Positions 1 to 8,367 of a stretch of 64,000 nt of DNA are shown piece by piece (positions within the stretch are counted from its first letter, which is position 1; every line of letters starts with the position of its first letter). Under the pieces are notes generated by a model, which ran no database searches, was not told the DNA's origin, and saw nothing but the letters and a program-made list of their open reading frames with translations. Location: positions 1 through 64,000 of the forward strand of contig JASBSN010000123.1 of the NCBI GenBank assembly GCA_030148915.1. The letters are read 5' to 3'. This stretch comes from Thiogranum sp. GTDB taxonomy: Bacteria > Pseudomonadota > Gammaproteobacteria > DSM-19610. A program made the translations under genes and the position numbers.

Positions 1-399
1 TGTAACTACGCCAACCCCGACATGGTCGGCCACACGGGCAACTTCGCCGCCGCGGTGCGGGCTATCGAGGCCGTCGATGAGAGCCTCGGGCGTGTGTTTG
101 CCGCGCTCCAGTCGGTGGGCGGGGAGGCGCTGATCACCGCCGATCATGGGAACGCTGAACAGATGCGCGGCACGGAGACCGGCCAGGCGCATACCGCGCA
201 TACCTCCAATCCGGTGCCCCTGTTGTATATCGGCCGGCCCGCGCGTGTGGAAGACGGTGTGCTGGCCGACGTCGTGCCCACGCTGATCGACATAATGGGT
301 TTGGCCCAGCCGACGGAAATGACCGGTCACTCACTCCTCGAGCGGCCGCAGGCGGTCGATAAGGCCGAGGCGTCGTGCAGCGAGGAGGCGCAAGTCTGA
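1..399 (+). CDS. gpmI: 2,3-bisphosphoglycerate-independent phosphoglycerate mutase, C-terminal part
   Basis: The frame is open from base 1 and the start lies outside the window; the last 132 residues are present. GpmI interconverts 3- and 2-phosphoglycerate in glycolysis and gluconeogenesis using two Mn ions, in the cytoplasm. The stretches [10 protein letters not shown] and [11 protein letters not shown] are the conserved metal-binding segments of the alkaline-phosphatase-like core. The C-terminal tail after the core (about 20 residues) is unremarkable. The stop lies just before the likely envC start, and the strong GAGGAGG near 382-388 inside gpmI probably serves envC, so the two are likely co-transcribed. 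This gpmI-envC-ctpA order is common in gammaproteobacteria. Confidence 0.95.
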   Translation, partial: CNYANPDMVGHTGNFAAAVRAIEAVDESLGRVFAALQSVGGEALITADHGNAEQMRGTETGQAHTAHTSNPVPLLYIGRPARVEDGVLADVVPTLIDIMGLAQPTEMTGHSLLERPQAVDKAEASCSEEAQV

Positions 400-401
400 G
401 C

Positions 402-1598
402 GTGGCGCCGGCCCGGGCGCATGGCATGCCGCGCGGTACGCGGCGGCTGCTGGCGGCGTTGGTCGGCCTGCTGCTGGCGGCCGGCACTCACGCCGGCGAC
501 GATGCACAGCAAAAACAAGCCGAGCTGCAACAACTGAGGCACAAAATCGAGGTAATGCAGAACGCCCTGCAGGCCGACCGACACAAAAAGAGCCGCGCCG
601 AGAGGCAGCTGCAAGCGGTCGAGGAGCAGGTCGGCCGTACCCGCCAGGCCATGGCGCGCAGCACGCGGGAATTGCGCGCCATTGGCAGCCAGATCAACGC
701 CCTCAAAGCGCAGCGCCGCCGGGCTGCCAGCGGCCTGGGGCGCCAATCCGGCGCGCTGGGTCGGGAGGTTCGCGCCGCTTACATCATGGGCCGTCAGCAG
801 CGGGTCAAACTGCTACTCAATCAGCAGCGACCGGCCGAGGTTGGCCGCATGCTGGTGTATTTCTCCTATGTTTCACGCGCCCGCCAGGCGACAATGGCTG
901 ACATCCACCGTGCCATGCAGGCGCTCGATGCGCTTAGCGCCGAGATCGAGCTCAAGCAGCAGGCGCAGCTGGATCTGCACAAGACCGAGCAACAACAGGC
1001 CGAGCGTTTGTTGGCGCAGCAACAACAGCGCCGCGACGTGGTGGCACGCCTGCAGCTGCGTTTAAGTCGCCGGGGCGATGAGCTCAAAGGCCTGCGGCAG
1101 GACGAACAGCATCTGCAGGCGCTACTGGAGTCATTGCAGGAGCTGCTCTCGGATATTCCCGCCGAGACCGCTCGGGACAAGCCATTCAAGGCGCGCAAGG
1201 GGCAGCTGCACTGGCCCGCCCAAGGCCGCCTGGAAAGACGCTTCGGCACGCTACGCGGCAGCAGCGGCTTGAAGTGGCAAGGGGTGTTTATCGCCGCGCC
1301 CGAAGGAGGTCAGGTGCGTGCCGTGTCCCAGGGCCGGGTGGCGTTCGCCGACTGGATGCGGGGTTTCGGCCTGTTGCTGATCATCGATCACGGAGACGGC
1401 TACATGACCTTGTACGGCCACAACCAGGCGCTCTATAAGGAAGTTGGCGAATGGGTCGATAGTGGTGAGGTGGTAGCAACATTGGGTGCCAGCGGTGGTC
1501 ATACTGCTGCGGGCTTGTATTTTGAAATACGCCACAATGGACAACCGGTGAACCCGTTGGGCTGGTGTGCCGGTAAACCCGCTGCGGTGTCGGGATAA
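402..1598 (+). CDS. envC: Murein hydrolase activator EnvC (degenerate LytM/M23)
   Basis: EnvC is a periplasmic activator of the cell-division amidases AmiA/AmiB. The protein begins with a signal peptide (basic MPRGTRR then a Leu/Ala core ending THAGDD), followed by a long Gln/Arg-rich coiled coil over about residues 30-260 and a C-terminal LytM domain. The LytM fold is clear (IIDHGDGYMTLYGHN, GLYFEIRHNG), but the zinc ligands of active M23 peptidases are missing: no H...D pair before the first core strand and LYFEIR in place of HLHFEI. That matches EnvC as a non-catalytic activator. I chose GTG 402 because GAGGAGG sits 13 bases upstream; ATG 426 is a good alternative, and GTG 375 inside gpmI is less likely. 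Confidence 0.92.
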   Translation: MAPARAHGMPRGTRRLLAALVGLLLAAGTHAGDDAQQKQAELQQLRHKIEVMQNALQADRHKKSRAERQLQAVEEQVGRTRQAMARSTRELRAIGSQINALKAQRRRAASGLGRQSGALGREVRAAYIMGRQQRVKLLLNQQRPAEVGRMLVYFSYVSRARQATMADIHRAMQALDALSAEIELKQQAQLDLHKTEQQQAERLLAQQQQRRDVVARLQLRLSRRGDELKGLRQDEQHLQALLESLQELLSDIPAETARDKPFKARKGQLHWPAQGRLERRFGTLRGSSGLKWQGVFIAAPEGGQVRAVSQGRVAFADWMRGFGLLLIIDHGDGYMTLYGHNQALYKEVGEWVDSGEVVATLGASGGHTAAGLYFEIRHNGQPVNPLGWCAGKPAAVSG

Positions 1599-1613
1599 GC
1601 GCATTGTGCCATC

Positions 1614-1644
1614 TTGGCTCAAGCTATGGTATGGTCGCTATAAT
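1614..1644 (+). promoter_or_regulatory. Putative sigma-70 promoter for ctpA
   Basis: The gap between envC and ctpA holds a perfect TATAAT at 1639-1644, about 80 bases before the ctpA ATG. A TTGGCT at 1614-1619 is the nearest -35-like box, but its 19-base spacer is longer than ideal. The local drop in GC also fits a promoter. Assignment is by inspection only. Confidence 0.45.
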
Positions 1645-1724
1645 TCGACAGGTCAACTCTTTGTAAGCCTTTCATTATTTTACTTTAATGGCAGTTTCAA
1701 GGCTGCCGGACCGGACGTTAATAG

Positions 1725-3050
1725 ATGAACATCAAAAGACAAAATATTGTGTTGGTTCTGGTCGGCATCCTCACCGGCGTGTCGATATCTATCGGTAGCG
1801 GCGTGTTCGCCGAGCGCGAGTCAGGCGCCACGCCGGTGCTGCCGGTCGAGGAGCTGCGCACCTTCAGCGATGTCTTCGGGCGGATCAAGAATGATTACGT
1901 TGAGGATGTCGCCGACAGCAAATTGCTGGAGAGCGCCATCCGCGGCATGCTCGCTGGCCTGGACCCGCATTCGGCGTACCTCGATCAGGAGCAGTTCAAG
2001 GAACTGCAGGTCGGTACGTCAGGCGAATTTGGCGGATTGGGCATCGAGGTCGGCATGGAAGACGGCTTCGTCAAAGTGATCGCACCTATCGACGACACGC
2101 CCGCGCAGCGCGCCGGCATCCAGTCCGGTGATCTCATTATCCGCCTGGATGATACCCCGGTGAAGGGCCTGACCCTGAACGATGCCGTCAAGATCATGCG
2201 CGGCAAACCCGGTACCGTACTCAAGCTTACCGTGGTCCGCGAAGGCGCCGAGCAGCCGCTGAAAATCGATATCAAGCGCGCTGTGATCAAGGTCAAGAGC
2301 GTCAAGCAACGCATGCTGGAGAAGGGCTTCGGTTATGTGCGCATCTCCCAGTTCCAGTCGAAAACCGCCGAGAATATGGTCGATGCGATCGACAAACTGA
2401 AGAAAGAGGCGGGCGGCCACCTGCGTGGCTTGGTGCTGGATCTGCGCAACAATCCCGGCGGCGTGCTCAACGGCGCGGTGGCCGTTTCGGATGCATTTCT
2501 GAAAAAGGGGCTGATTGTCTACACCGAAGGCCGCGTCAGTGATTCCAAACTGCGCTTCAACGCCACCCCGGACGATATTCTCGACAGTGCGCCGCTGGTG
2601 GTGCTGGTCAATCAGGGCTCGGCTTCGGCGTCCGAAATCGTCTCCGGCGCTTTGCAGGATCACAAGCGCGCCATCATCGTCGGTTCACGCACTTTCGGCA
2701 AAGGCTCTGTGCAGACCATTCTGCCGCTGAGCAACGGCACAGCGGTGAAGCTGACCACGGCCCGCTACTACACACCCTCCGGCCGCTCGATTCAGGCCGA
2801 AGGTATCGAGCCGGACATCAAGCTGGATCCGGTGCGCGTCTCGGCACTGGAAAACGCCTTCGACCCGATTAAAGAGGCCGATCTTTCCGGTCACCTGATG
2901 AACGGTGACGGTAAAGAGACGGCAGCGAAGACGGGTAAAAAGGTCGGCGATGACAAAGCAGAGAAGCCCCTGGCACAGAGTGACTATCAACTCTACGAGG
3001 CACTGAACCTGCTGAAAGGTCTGGCCATTCAGCGAGAGCAGATGCAATGA
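1725..3050 (+). CDS. ctpA: C-terminal processing peptidase, S41 family
   Basis: This is a periplasmic tail-specific serine protease of the CtpA/Prc type that trims proteins and cell-wall hydrolases. Residues 1-30 form a signal or anchor segment (hydrophobic VLVLVGILTGVSISIG). A PDZ domain follows at about 95-180 (GGLGIEVG, AGIQSGDLI). The catalytic S41 core contains VLVNQGSASASEIVSGAL with the nucleophile Ser, and the general-base Lys in RTFGKGSVQT. The C-terminus has a charged Lys-rich linker. Its length (441 aa) is typical. The gene overlaps yibQ by four bases (ATGA). Its position after envC fits a shared role in peptidoglycan hydrolase control. Confidence 0.95.
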   Translation: MNIKRQNIVLVLVGILTGVSISIGSGVFAERESGATPVLPVEELRTFSDVFGRIKNDYVEDVADSKLLESAIRGMLAGLDPHSAYLDQEQFKELQVGTSGEFGGLGIEVGMEDGFVKVIAPIDDTPAQRAGIQSGDLIIRLDDTPVKGLTLNDAVKIMRGKPGTVLKLTVVREGAEQPLKIDIKRAVIKVKSVKQRMLEKGFGYVRISQFQSKTAENMVDAIDKLKKEAGGHLRGLVLDLRNNPGGVLNGAVAVSDAFLKKGLIVYTEGRVSDSKLRFNATPDDILDSAPLVVLVNQGSASASEIVSGALQDHKRAIIVGSRTFGKGSVQTILPLSNGTAVKLTTARYYTPSGRSIQAEGIEPDIKLDPVRVSALENAFDPIKEADLSGHLMNGDGKETAAKTGKKVGDDKAEKPLAQSDYQLYEALNLLKGLAIQREQMQ

Positions 3051-3859
3051 GCCGAGGAACCGGTCTGTTTGGACCGGTTCTTATTTTCTGCACGGTGATG
3101 TTTCAGATGCCGGCGGCGGCTCAAGGTCCGTCGCAGCCGGTTATCAGCATTATTATCGATGACATGGGCAAAACACTGGATACCGGGCGCCGGGTGCTCG
3201 GGCTGCCCGGTCCGGTAGCCTGCGCCTTTCTGCCCCAAGCGGCGCACAGTCGCGAACTCGCCGGCGCCGCGCATGCCGGCGGTAAAGAAGTCCTGCTGCA
3301 TCTGCCAATGGACAGCGTCGACGGGCGCCGCCTGGACGCGGGCGCTGTGACATTGAATATGACGAAGCGGGAATTTACCGGGGCGGTGAAGGCCGCCTTG
3401 GCCGCCGTTCCTTACGCGCAGGGCGTAAACAATCACATGGGTAGCTTGCTGACTCGCCATCCCGGGCATATGCTCTGGCTGATGCAGGAGCTGCGGCGCC
3501 ATGCGCCGATGTTTTTTGTCGACAGCCGCACCACGGTGGCGACGGTTGCCCGCCAGGTGGCCGGTGAAACGGGGGTCCCCAGTACCCAGCGCAATGTCTT
3601 CTTGGACAACACCCTGGATCGGACTGCACTCGAGCATCAGTTCGATCGCTTATTACATCTGGCGCGTAAGCACGGCAGCGCGGTGGCCATCGGTCACCCG
3701 CATGTACAGACACTGGCGCTGCTGGAACGCCGGCTGCCGCGCTTGCGGCGACAGGGCATCGAGCTGGTGCCCGTGGCCAAGGTAATTGAAATTCAGCAGG
3801 AGGAGGCGCAGACATGGCAAGCGTCCTGGTCCCACTCGCGCAAGGCTGCGAAGAACTAG
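3047..3859 (+). CDS. yibQ: Divergent polysaccharide deacetylase family protein (YibQ-like)
   Basis: This is a 270-residue exported protein of the divergent polysaccharide deacetylase family (DUF610). An N-terminal hydrophobic segment (LFGPVLIFCTVMFQMPAAAQ) looks like a signal peptide. The NodB-like fold is recognised from ISIIIDDMG near the start of the mature protein, NNHMGSLLTRH in the middle, FFVDSRTT and AIGHPH near the end. The D-D/H pattern may keep a metal site, but the substrate is not known for this family. It is co-transcribed with envC and ctpA, which suggests a cell-wall role. Its 3' end overlaps the DJ-1 gene by 46 bases in another frame. Confidence 0.9.
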   Translation: MSRGTGLFGPVLIFCTVMFQMPAAAQGPSQPVISIIIDDMGKTLDTGRRVLGLPGPVACAFLPQAAHSRELAGAAHAGGKEVLLHLPMDSVDGRRLDAGAVTLNMTKREFTGAVKAALAAVPYAQGVNNHMGSLLTRHPGHMLWLMQELRRHAPMFFVDSRTTVATVARQVAGETGVPSTQRNVFLDNTLDRTALEHQFDRLLHLARKHGSAVAIGHPHVQTLALLERRLPRLRRQGIELVPVAKVIEIQQEEAQTWQASWSHSRKAAKN

Positions 3860-4368
3860 AAGCGGTCACCATCATTGACTTGTTGCGCCGTGCCGGGATC
3901 GGTGTGGTGAGCGCCGGCCTGGACGAACAGCCGGTGCGTGGCTCGCGCGGTACGCAGCTGGTCGCCGATGTAACGCTCAATCAGGCGGCCACGCAGCAAT
4001 ACGACATGATCGTCTTGCCCGGCGGACAGCCGGGCGCCGATAACCTGGATAACGATCCACGCATTCACGGCCTGCTCAAGGCCATGACCGAAAGCGGCCG
4101 CTACACCGCGGCTATTTGTGCCGCACCCAAAGTTCTAGCCCGGGCCGGGTTGTTACAGGGCCGGCGCGTTACCAGTTTTCCCGGGGCGCTGGAGGGCTAT
4201 GAAGGCTTTGAATACGCGCAGGAGCCGGTGGTCCAGGACGGCACGGTGATCACTTCGCGGGGACCTGGTACGGCCATGGATTTTGCCCTGCAACTGATCG
4301 AGGTGCTGACCGATCGCAGTAAGCGCGACGAAGTCGAGGCAGCGCTGCAAAGACCGCCCCGCGGCTAG
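3814..4368 (+). CDS. yajL: DJ-1/PfpI family protein (YajL/ThiJ-like)
   Basis: This is a 184-residue cytoplasmic DJ-1 superfamily protein, in the group linked to oxidative-stress or glyoxal-damage protection. Family landmarks are QGCEELEAVT (the conserved Glu), the nucleophile-elbow Cys in AAICAAPKVLA near residue 104, and VITSRGPGTAMDFAL near 150. The start ATG 3814 has AGGAGGAGG upstream, inside yibQ, so translation is efficient and coupled. Placement after yibQ suggests the last gene of the envC operon. The exact catalytic activity (chaperone, deglycase or glyoxalase) is disputed for the family, so I make no finer call. Confidence 0.9.
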   Translation: MASVLVPLAQGCEELEAVTIIDLLRRAGIGVVSAGLDEQPVRGSRGTQLVADVTLNQAATQQYDMIVLPGGQPGADNLDNDPRIHGLLKAMTESGRYTAAICAAPKVLARAGLLQGRRVTSFPGALEGYEGFEYAQEPVVQDGTVITSRGPGTAMDFALQLIEVLTDRSKRDEVEAALQRPPRG

Positions 4369-4681
4369 TTCCGGTCCGCAGCCGGCCTGCCCGGGGAGTA
4401 GTTTGCCAGGGCGGCACCCGGATCGGTGAGCTTGTGTCGAGATTCTTAACAGTGCCACAGCACACACGGAAATATTATGAGCGCGAGTAAGCACTTAATA
4501 ACCCTAATATATAAGTGTACTCTTATCCGAGGTTACACGTCGAAATAGTTTACAAGAGTAGCCGAAACAAGCTGGAAAAATTCTGTATCTGTTTGAATAT
4601 AAATAATTAAACATAGTAGGCACACGTTTTGCTATAAGTAACACCACCAATACCGCTCAGTATCGAAGAATACTCAGCCAT
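4369..4681. other. Intergenic, becoming AT-rich; no gene recognised
   Basis: After yajL the first ~100 bases keep the genomic GC level, then composition changes abruptly to AT-rich from about 4480. Frames are short and broken (for example a 23-codon frame from ATG 4477). Nothing here resembles a known protein or RNA. The AT-rich character could mean promoter DNA or the remnant of an acquired segment. Confidence 0.5.
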
Positions 4682-4726
4682 CGTGAGCAAAGTCACAATA
4701 ACGGTGTTGGAGGAGACGATTACAAT
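4682..4726 (+). promoter_or_regulatory. CRP-like site with -10 box (class II-like layout)
   Basis: CGTGA-GCAAAG-TCACA at 4682-4697 matches the CRP core TGTGA-N6-TCACA at nine of ten positions. A TACAAT hexamer at 4721-4726 lies downstream, predicting a start near 4733 and placing the CRP centre near -43.5. Classic class II sites sit at -41.5, so spacing is about two bases long. There is no good -35, as expected for an activator-dependent promoter. cyaA is in this window, so cAMP signalling exists in the organism. Confidence 0.4.
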
Positions 4727-4732
4727 AAGCGC

Positions 4733-4840
4733 TGAAAGGGAGGGGGCTACAGCGTATCCGTATAACAAAAAGGCTCGATGAGAATTCGAAGAAAAGATAC
4801 ACCCCAGAGCCAGATTTGACCCGCCACGGCGGGTTTTTTA
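4733..4840 (+). ncRNA. Candidate small RNA, possibly CRP-dependent
   Basis: A predicted transcript of about 108 bases starts after TACAAT and ends at a clear rho-independent terminator. It includes an A-rich run (ATAACAAAAAGG) and a possible weak stem between the two TCGA words of CTCGATGAGAATTCGAAG. It does not resemble Spot 42 or another RNA I can recall. A 32-codon GTG frame crosses the segment but has no supporting start signal. yajL ends 365 bases before the predicted start, so simple 3' UTR readthrough is less likely but not excluded. Confidence 0.4.
4819..4840 (+). terminator. Rho-independent terminator
   Basis: The hairpin ACCCGC-CACG-GCGGGT is followed by TTTTTT on the plus strand. 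It precedes the convergent ubiB stop and would end either the yajL transcript or the candidate small RNA. Confidence 0.8.
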
Positions 4841-4856
4841 TTGCGCGCAAATCCGC

Positions 4857-6512
4857 CTAAGGGTCACCTTTAAAAGCGCCGAGAAGCAGCACCATTGCCA
4901 CTGCGCCGAGCAGCCAGGTCAGAAAAGGTGCGCCGCCGAGTACCAACAAGGGCGCGGAACCCGCCAGTGCATAGAGCAGCGTCGCGCAGATCAGTAGAAC
5001 TCCGCCGAGCAGGGCCAACAGCGTACGCCGTCCGGATCGTTGCAGCTGTTGGCGTAGTTTTTCCACATCCCGCGAATCCATTTGCAGGCGCAGTTTGCCC
5101 TCGGAGGCCTGCTGCAAGGTGCGATGCAGCAGACCGGGCAATTCCGGTAACCGCTCGCTCCACTCCGGCAGGCTGTGGCGTAGCCGCCCGGCAAAGGCGC
5201 GGACACCGACCTGCTCGCTCATCCAGCGTTCCAGAAAAGGCTTCGCTGTCTGCCACAGATCCAGATCCGGATACAGCTGGCGCCCCAGGCCCTCAATGTT
5301 GAGCAGCGTCTTTTGCAGCAGTACCAGCTGGGGTTGCACCACCATGTCGAAGCGCCTCGCCGTCTGGAACAGGCGCAACAGCAGGTGTCCGAAGGAAATC
5401 TCTTTTAACGGCCGTTCGAAAATGGGTTCGCAGACCGAGCGGATAGCGGCCTCGAATTCGTCCACCCGGGTGCCGTGCGGCACCCACTCCGATTCAACGT
5501 GCAGCTCGGCGACGCGCCGGTAGTCGCGGCGAAAAAAAGCCAGGAAATTTTCCGCCAGGTAGCGTTGATCCTCCGGACTCAGCGTACCCATAATACCGAA
5601 ATCAACCGCCATGTACTGGCCCTGCCGGGAGACAAAGATGTTTCCCGGATGCATGTCGGCGTGAAAAAAGTTATGTCGAAAGACTTGGGTGAAAAAGATC
5701 TCGACGCCGCGCTCCGACAGGCTCTTGAGGTCTACGTCGGACTGGCGCAACGTGCCCAGATCGTTAACCGGGATGCCGTAGATGCGCTCCAGCGTCATGA
5801 CGTTGCGCCGGCAGAACGGCCAGTAGACTTCGGGTACGTGCAGCAGCTCTGAGGTGCTGAAGTTGCGGCGCAACTGCGAGGCGTTGGCCGCTTCGCGCAG
5901 CAAATCGAGTTCGTCAAGGAGGGTTTTTTCGAACTCGGTCACCACTTCCCGCGGGCGCAGCCGACGGCCTTCACTCCAGTAGCGTTCCGCTAGTGCAGCT
6001 ATGGTTTTCAGTAACCCGACGTCGCGCCGGATAACCGTTTCGATCCCCGGTCGCAGGACTTTGACCACCACGTCCTCTCCGCTGTTGAGCGTGGCGGCGT
6101 GGACCTGAGCGATGGAGGCCGAGGCCAGTGGTCGGGTATCGAAGCGAGTGAAAATCTGGCCTATTGGCTGCTGGAAGGCCTGTTCCACGAGCTTACGGGC
6201 CAGTTCGCCGTCGAACGGCGCGACGCGGTCCTGCAACAAAGCCAGCTCGGCGGCAATGTCATCGGCAAGCAGGTCCTGGCGGGTGGAAAGGATTTGGCCG
6301 AATTTGACGAAGATCGGTCCCAGGTCTTCCAGCGCACGGCGGATACGCACCGCCCTTGGCGTTCGGCGCACAATCCGGTGCCAGGGCGCCAGGTAGCCGA
6401 GAAAACGTACCGGGCGGAAAAGATGCGTGGCCAGGACAATCTCGTCGAGACCGTTGCGCACCAGCACCCAGTTGATGTGCAGCAGGCGAAATACCTGCCC
6501 CGGTCTGATCAT
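4857..6512 (-). CDS. ubiB: Ubiquinone biosynthesis regulatory protein kinase-like UbiB
   Basis: UbiB is an ABC1/ADCK atypical kinase-like ATPase needed for ubiquinone synthesis, tied to the membrane. The KxGQ motif is visible as [11 protein letters not shown] near residues 70-80, then SIAQVH (Ala/Gly-rich loop region), the Lys in [19 protein letters not shown] (catalytic-loop equivalent) near 287, and AVDFGIMG (DFG). Two hydrophobic C-terminal segments (about 500-550) anchor it. Length (551 aa) is normal. Its ATG overlaps the ubiJ stop by four bases, so it is the last gene of ubiE-ubiJ-ubiB, the standard gammaproteobacterial order. Confidence 0.97.
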   Translation of the reverse strand: MIRPGQVFRLLHINWVLVRNGLDEIVLATHLFRPVRFLGYLAPWHRIVRRTPRAVRIRRALEDLGPIFVKFGQILSTRQDLLADDIAAELALLQDRVAPFDGELARKLVEQAFQQPIGQIFTRFDTRPLASASIAQVHAATLNSGEDVVVKVLRPGIETVIRRDVGLLKTIAALAERYWSEGRRLRPREVVTEFEKTLLDELDLLREAANASQLRRNFSTSELLHVPEVYWPFCRRNVMTLERIYGIPVNDLGTLRQSDVDLKSLSERGVEIFFTQVFRHNFFHADMHPGNIFVSRQGQYMAVDFGIMGTLSPEDQRYLAENFLAFFRRDYRRVAELHVESEWVPHGTRVDEFEAAIRSVCEPIFERPLKEISFGHLLLRLFQTARRFDMVVQPQLVLLQKTLLNIEGLGRQLYPDLDLWQTAKPFLERWMSEQVGVRAFAGRLRHSLPEWSERLPELPGLLHRTLQQASEGKLRLQMDSRDVEKLRQQLQRSGRRTLLALLGGVLLICATLLYALAGSAPLLVLGGAPFLTWLLGAVAMVLLLGAFKGDP

Positions 6513-7123
6513 GGCGCCGGGTCCGCGAGGCCCAGCAGGCGTTCGAGGCGCGCGCGCAGACGTTCGCTATCGTCGCGCAGCCGATCGACGTCGTCGAAAA
6601 AATACTGCACTTCCACCGAGGTTGGCAGCAACCGTGCCTCTTCTTGCAGGTATTCGCTGCAATCGTCGGCCAGTGTTTCGCGGCTGTCGTGCCAAAGCTG
6701 TTGCAACTGCGCGACCAGGTGGCCGGCCTGGTGGGCGAGAACATCTCCACTGAGCCGCGACAACTGTTCTTCCCAGTCCCACTCGGTGCGGGCCAACAGC
6801 TGTTGGAATTGCTGGCCGATGCCGGTGTCTCCCTCGATGCTGACCGCCCCCTGAAACAGGGCATCTTCGCGCCGCGCCAGCCCCAGGCGCGCAAAGCCCA
6901 GTGGAGTGCCGCGCAGGTATGTATCAATATCGCCTTCATAGTGACTGAGAACCCGCACGCGCTCGGCGCCGGGAAGAAAGTAAAACGTCATGGCGCTGCC
7001 GCTGATCTCCAGGGCGATCACTTTGCCCTGCAGGGTGCTGGCGTGACGCAGGTTCTCCGGGTCCAGGCCGAGGTAGAGGTTGAGCGCGCTTTCCAGGGCG
7101 GCGGCCAGTGTCGAGGTGTTCAC
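6509..7123 (-). CDS. ubiJ: Ubiquinone biosynthesis accessory factor UbiJ (SCP2 domain)
   Basis: UbiJ is a lipid-binding SCP2-domain accessory protein of the cytosolic Ubi metabolon and partners UbiK. The N-terminal half shows the SCP2 fold ([40 protein letters not shown]). The C-terminal half is a charged helical region that ends just before UbiB. I place the start at GTG 7123, where CAGGAGCC lies upstream at good spacing, rather than the longer frame to 7183 that overlaps ubiE. The predicted protein has 204 residues. It sits between ubiE and ubiB, which supports the call strongly. Confidence 0.92.
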   Translation of the reverse strand: MNTSTLAAALESALNLYLGLDPENLRHASTLQGKVIALEISGSAMTFYFLPGAERVRVLSHYEGDIDTYLRGTPLGFARLGLARREDALFQGAVSIEGDTGIGQQFQQLLARTEWDWEEQLSRLSGDVLAHQAGHLVAQLQQLWHDSRETLADDCSEYLQEEARLLPTSVEVQYFFDDVDRLRDDSERLRARLERLLGLADPAP

Positions 7124-7151
7124 GGCGGGCTCCTGGCGATACGTGGCGCGG

Positions 7152-7898
7152 TCAGTAACGAAAGCCGCGGTGCAGTGCAACAATGCCGCCGCTAAGGTTA
7201 TGGTAGTCGCAGTCTTCCAGCCCTGCCGCTTGCATCATCTGCGTCAGTTCGCGTTGGCCGGGGTGCATGCGAATCGATTCGGCCAGATAGCGGTAACTGC
7301 CTTCGTCCCCGGCGATGAGGCGGCCGAGGAGCGGGAGCAGCTTAAAGGAATAGGCGTCATAGGCATGCTTCACGCCCGGCAGTACCGGGTGGGAGAACTC
7401 CAGTATCAGCAATCGGCCGCCCGGCTTCAGTACGCGCTGCATCGAGGCCAGCGCCTTCGGTTTGTCGGTTACATTGCGCAGACCGAAGGCAATGGTGACG
7501 CAGTCAAAGCTGGCGGCAGGAAAGGGTAGGGATTCGGCATTGGCCTGGACGAATTCCAGGTTGCCGCTGATACCTTTATCCAGCAGCCGCGCGCGCCCGA
7601 CATTCAGCATCGAGGCGTTGATGTCGCCCACCACTACCGCGCCCCGCGGACCGACCCGGGGTGAGAGCTTGGCTGCCAGATCGCCGGTGCCGCCGGCCAG
7701 ATCGAGGATGCGCTGCCCGGGACGGGCGGCGCATTGTTCGATGGTGAAGCGCTTCCACAGCCGGTGAATGCCGAACGACATGACGTCGTTCATCAGATCG
7801 TAGTTGTGCGCGACAGAGTCGAAAACGCCGGCTACGCGCCGCTGCTTTTCTTCCCAGTCAACCTGCTGGTAACCGAAGTGTGTACTTTTTTCTGCCAT
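7152..7898 (-). CDS. ubiE: Ubiquinone/menaquinone C-methyltransferase UbiE
   Basis: UbiE is a class I SAM-dependent methyltransferase that C-methylates 2-polyprenyl-6-methoxy-1,4-benzoquinol (and demethylmenaquinol where present). Motif I is [12 protein letters not shown]; the family signature [18 protein letters not shown] lies near residue 33; FGLRNVTD and LLILEFSHP mark the later conserved blocks. The C-terminus HRGFRY is typical. Length is 248 aa. It is followed by ubiJ after 28 bases and preceded by the DUF971 gene with a 70-base gap. Confidence 0.97.
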   Translation of the reverse strand: MAEKSTHFGYQQVDWEEKQRRVAGVFDSVAHNYDLMNDVMSFGIHRLWKRFTIEQCAARPGQRILDLAGGTGDLAAKLSPRVGPRGAVVVGDINASMLNVGRARLLDKGISGNLEFVQANAESLPFPAASFDCVTIAFGLRNVTDKPKALASMQRVLKPGGRLLILEFSHPVLPGVKHAYDAYSFKLLPLLGRLIAGDEGSYRYLAESIRMHPGQRELTQMMQAAGLEDCDYHNLSGGIVALHRGFRY

Positions 7899-7968
7899 GG
7901 CCGGTTAAGAGTATCTCTCTGGGCGCTTTTCGCAAAGCGCCGGTTATGCCGAGCGCCGGGCAAGCGCG

Positions 7969-8349
7969 CTAGGCTTGGGTGCCCAGCGCCGAATGTGGCG
8001 CGCCGGCGGCCTTCAGGCGCTCCAGGTAGGCCTGCCAGTTCTGGTCTTTCTCGGCGCCGAGCCGGTACAGCGTATCCCAGGAGAAAATGCCGGTGTGGTG
8101 CTCGTCGTCGAAATAGATCTGGATGGCGTAATTTCCCACCTGTTCAATGCGCTCGATGCCGATACCTTCCTTGCCGACCTGCAGGACGCCCTCGCCGGGG
8201 CCGTGCCCCTGCACTTCGGCAGACGGTGAATGAACGCGCAGATACTCGTAGCTCATTTCAAAGCGGGCGCCGTCATCAAAGGCGACTTCCAGCAGTTTCG
8301 ACTTCTGGTGCAGATTGATTTCAGTCGGGTGGGGGTGTTTTTGGGCCAT
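7969..8349 (-). CDS. DUF971 domain-containing protein
   Basis: This is a 126-residue single-domain protein of the DUF971 (gamma-butyrobetaine hydroxylase-like N-terminal) family. Conserved pieces are FEMSYEYLRVHSPSAEVQGHG, IQIYFDDEHHTGIFSWDTLYRLG and the closing YLERL. In eukaryotic relatives this module is a zinc-containing N-terminal domain; stand-alone bacterial proteins have been discussed in connection with iron-sulfur biogenesis, but no reaction is established. It starts 18 bases after hslU, and the hslVU-DUF971-ubiE order is widely conserved in proteobacteria, so co-transcription is likely. Confidence 0.88.
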   Translation of the reverse strand: MAQKHPHPTEINLHQKSKLLEVAFDDGARFEMSYEYLRVHSPSAEVQGHGPGEGVLQVGKEGIGIERIEQVGNYAIQIYFDDEHHTGIFSWDTLYRLGAEKDQNWQAYLERLKAAGAPHSALGTQA

Positions 8350-8367
8350 GAGCTGTCTCGCGTGGGA

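Noticed and set aside
4683-4781. A 32-codon GTG frame in the AT-rich gap
   Set aside because: No ribosome site at the GTG, it overlaps the CRP-like site, and a frame of this length is expected by chance; the promoter-terminator reading explains the segment better.
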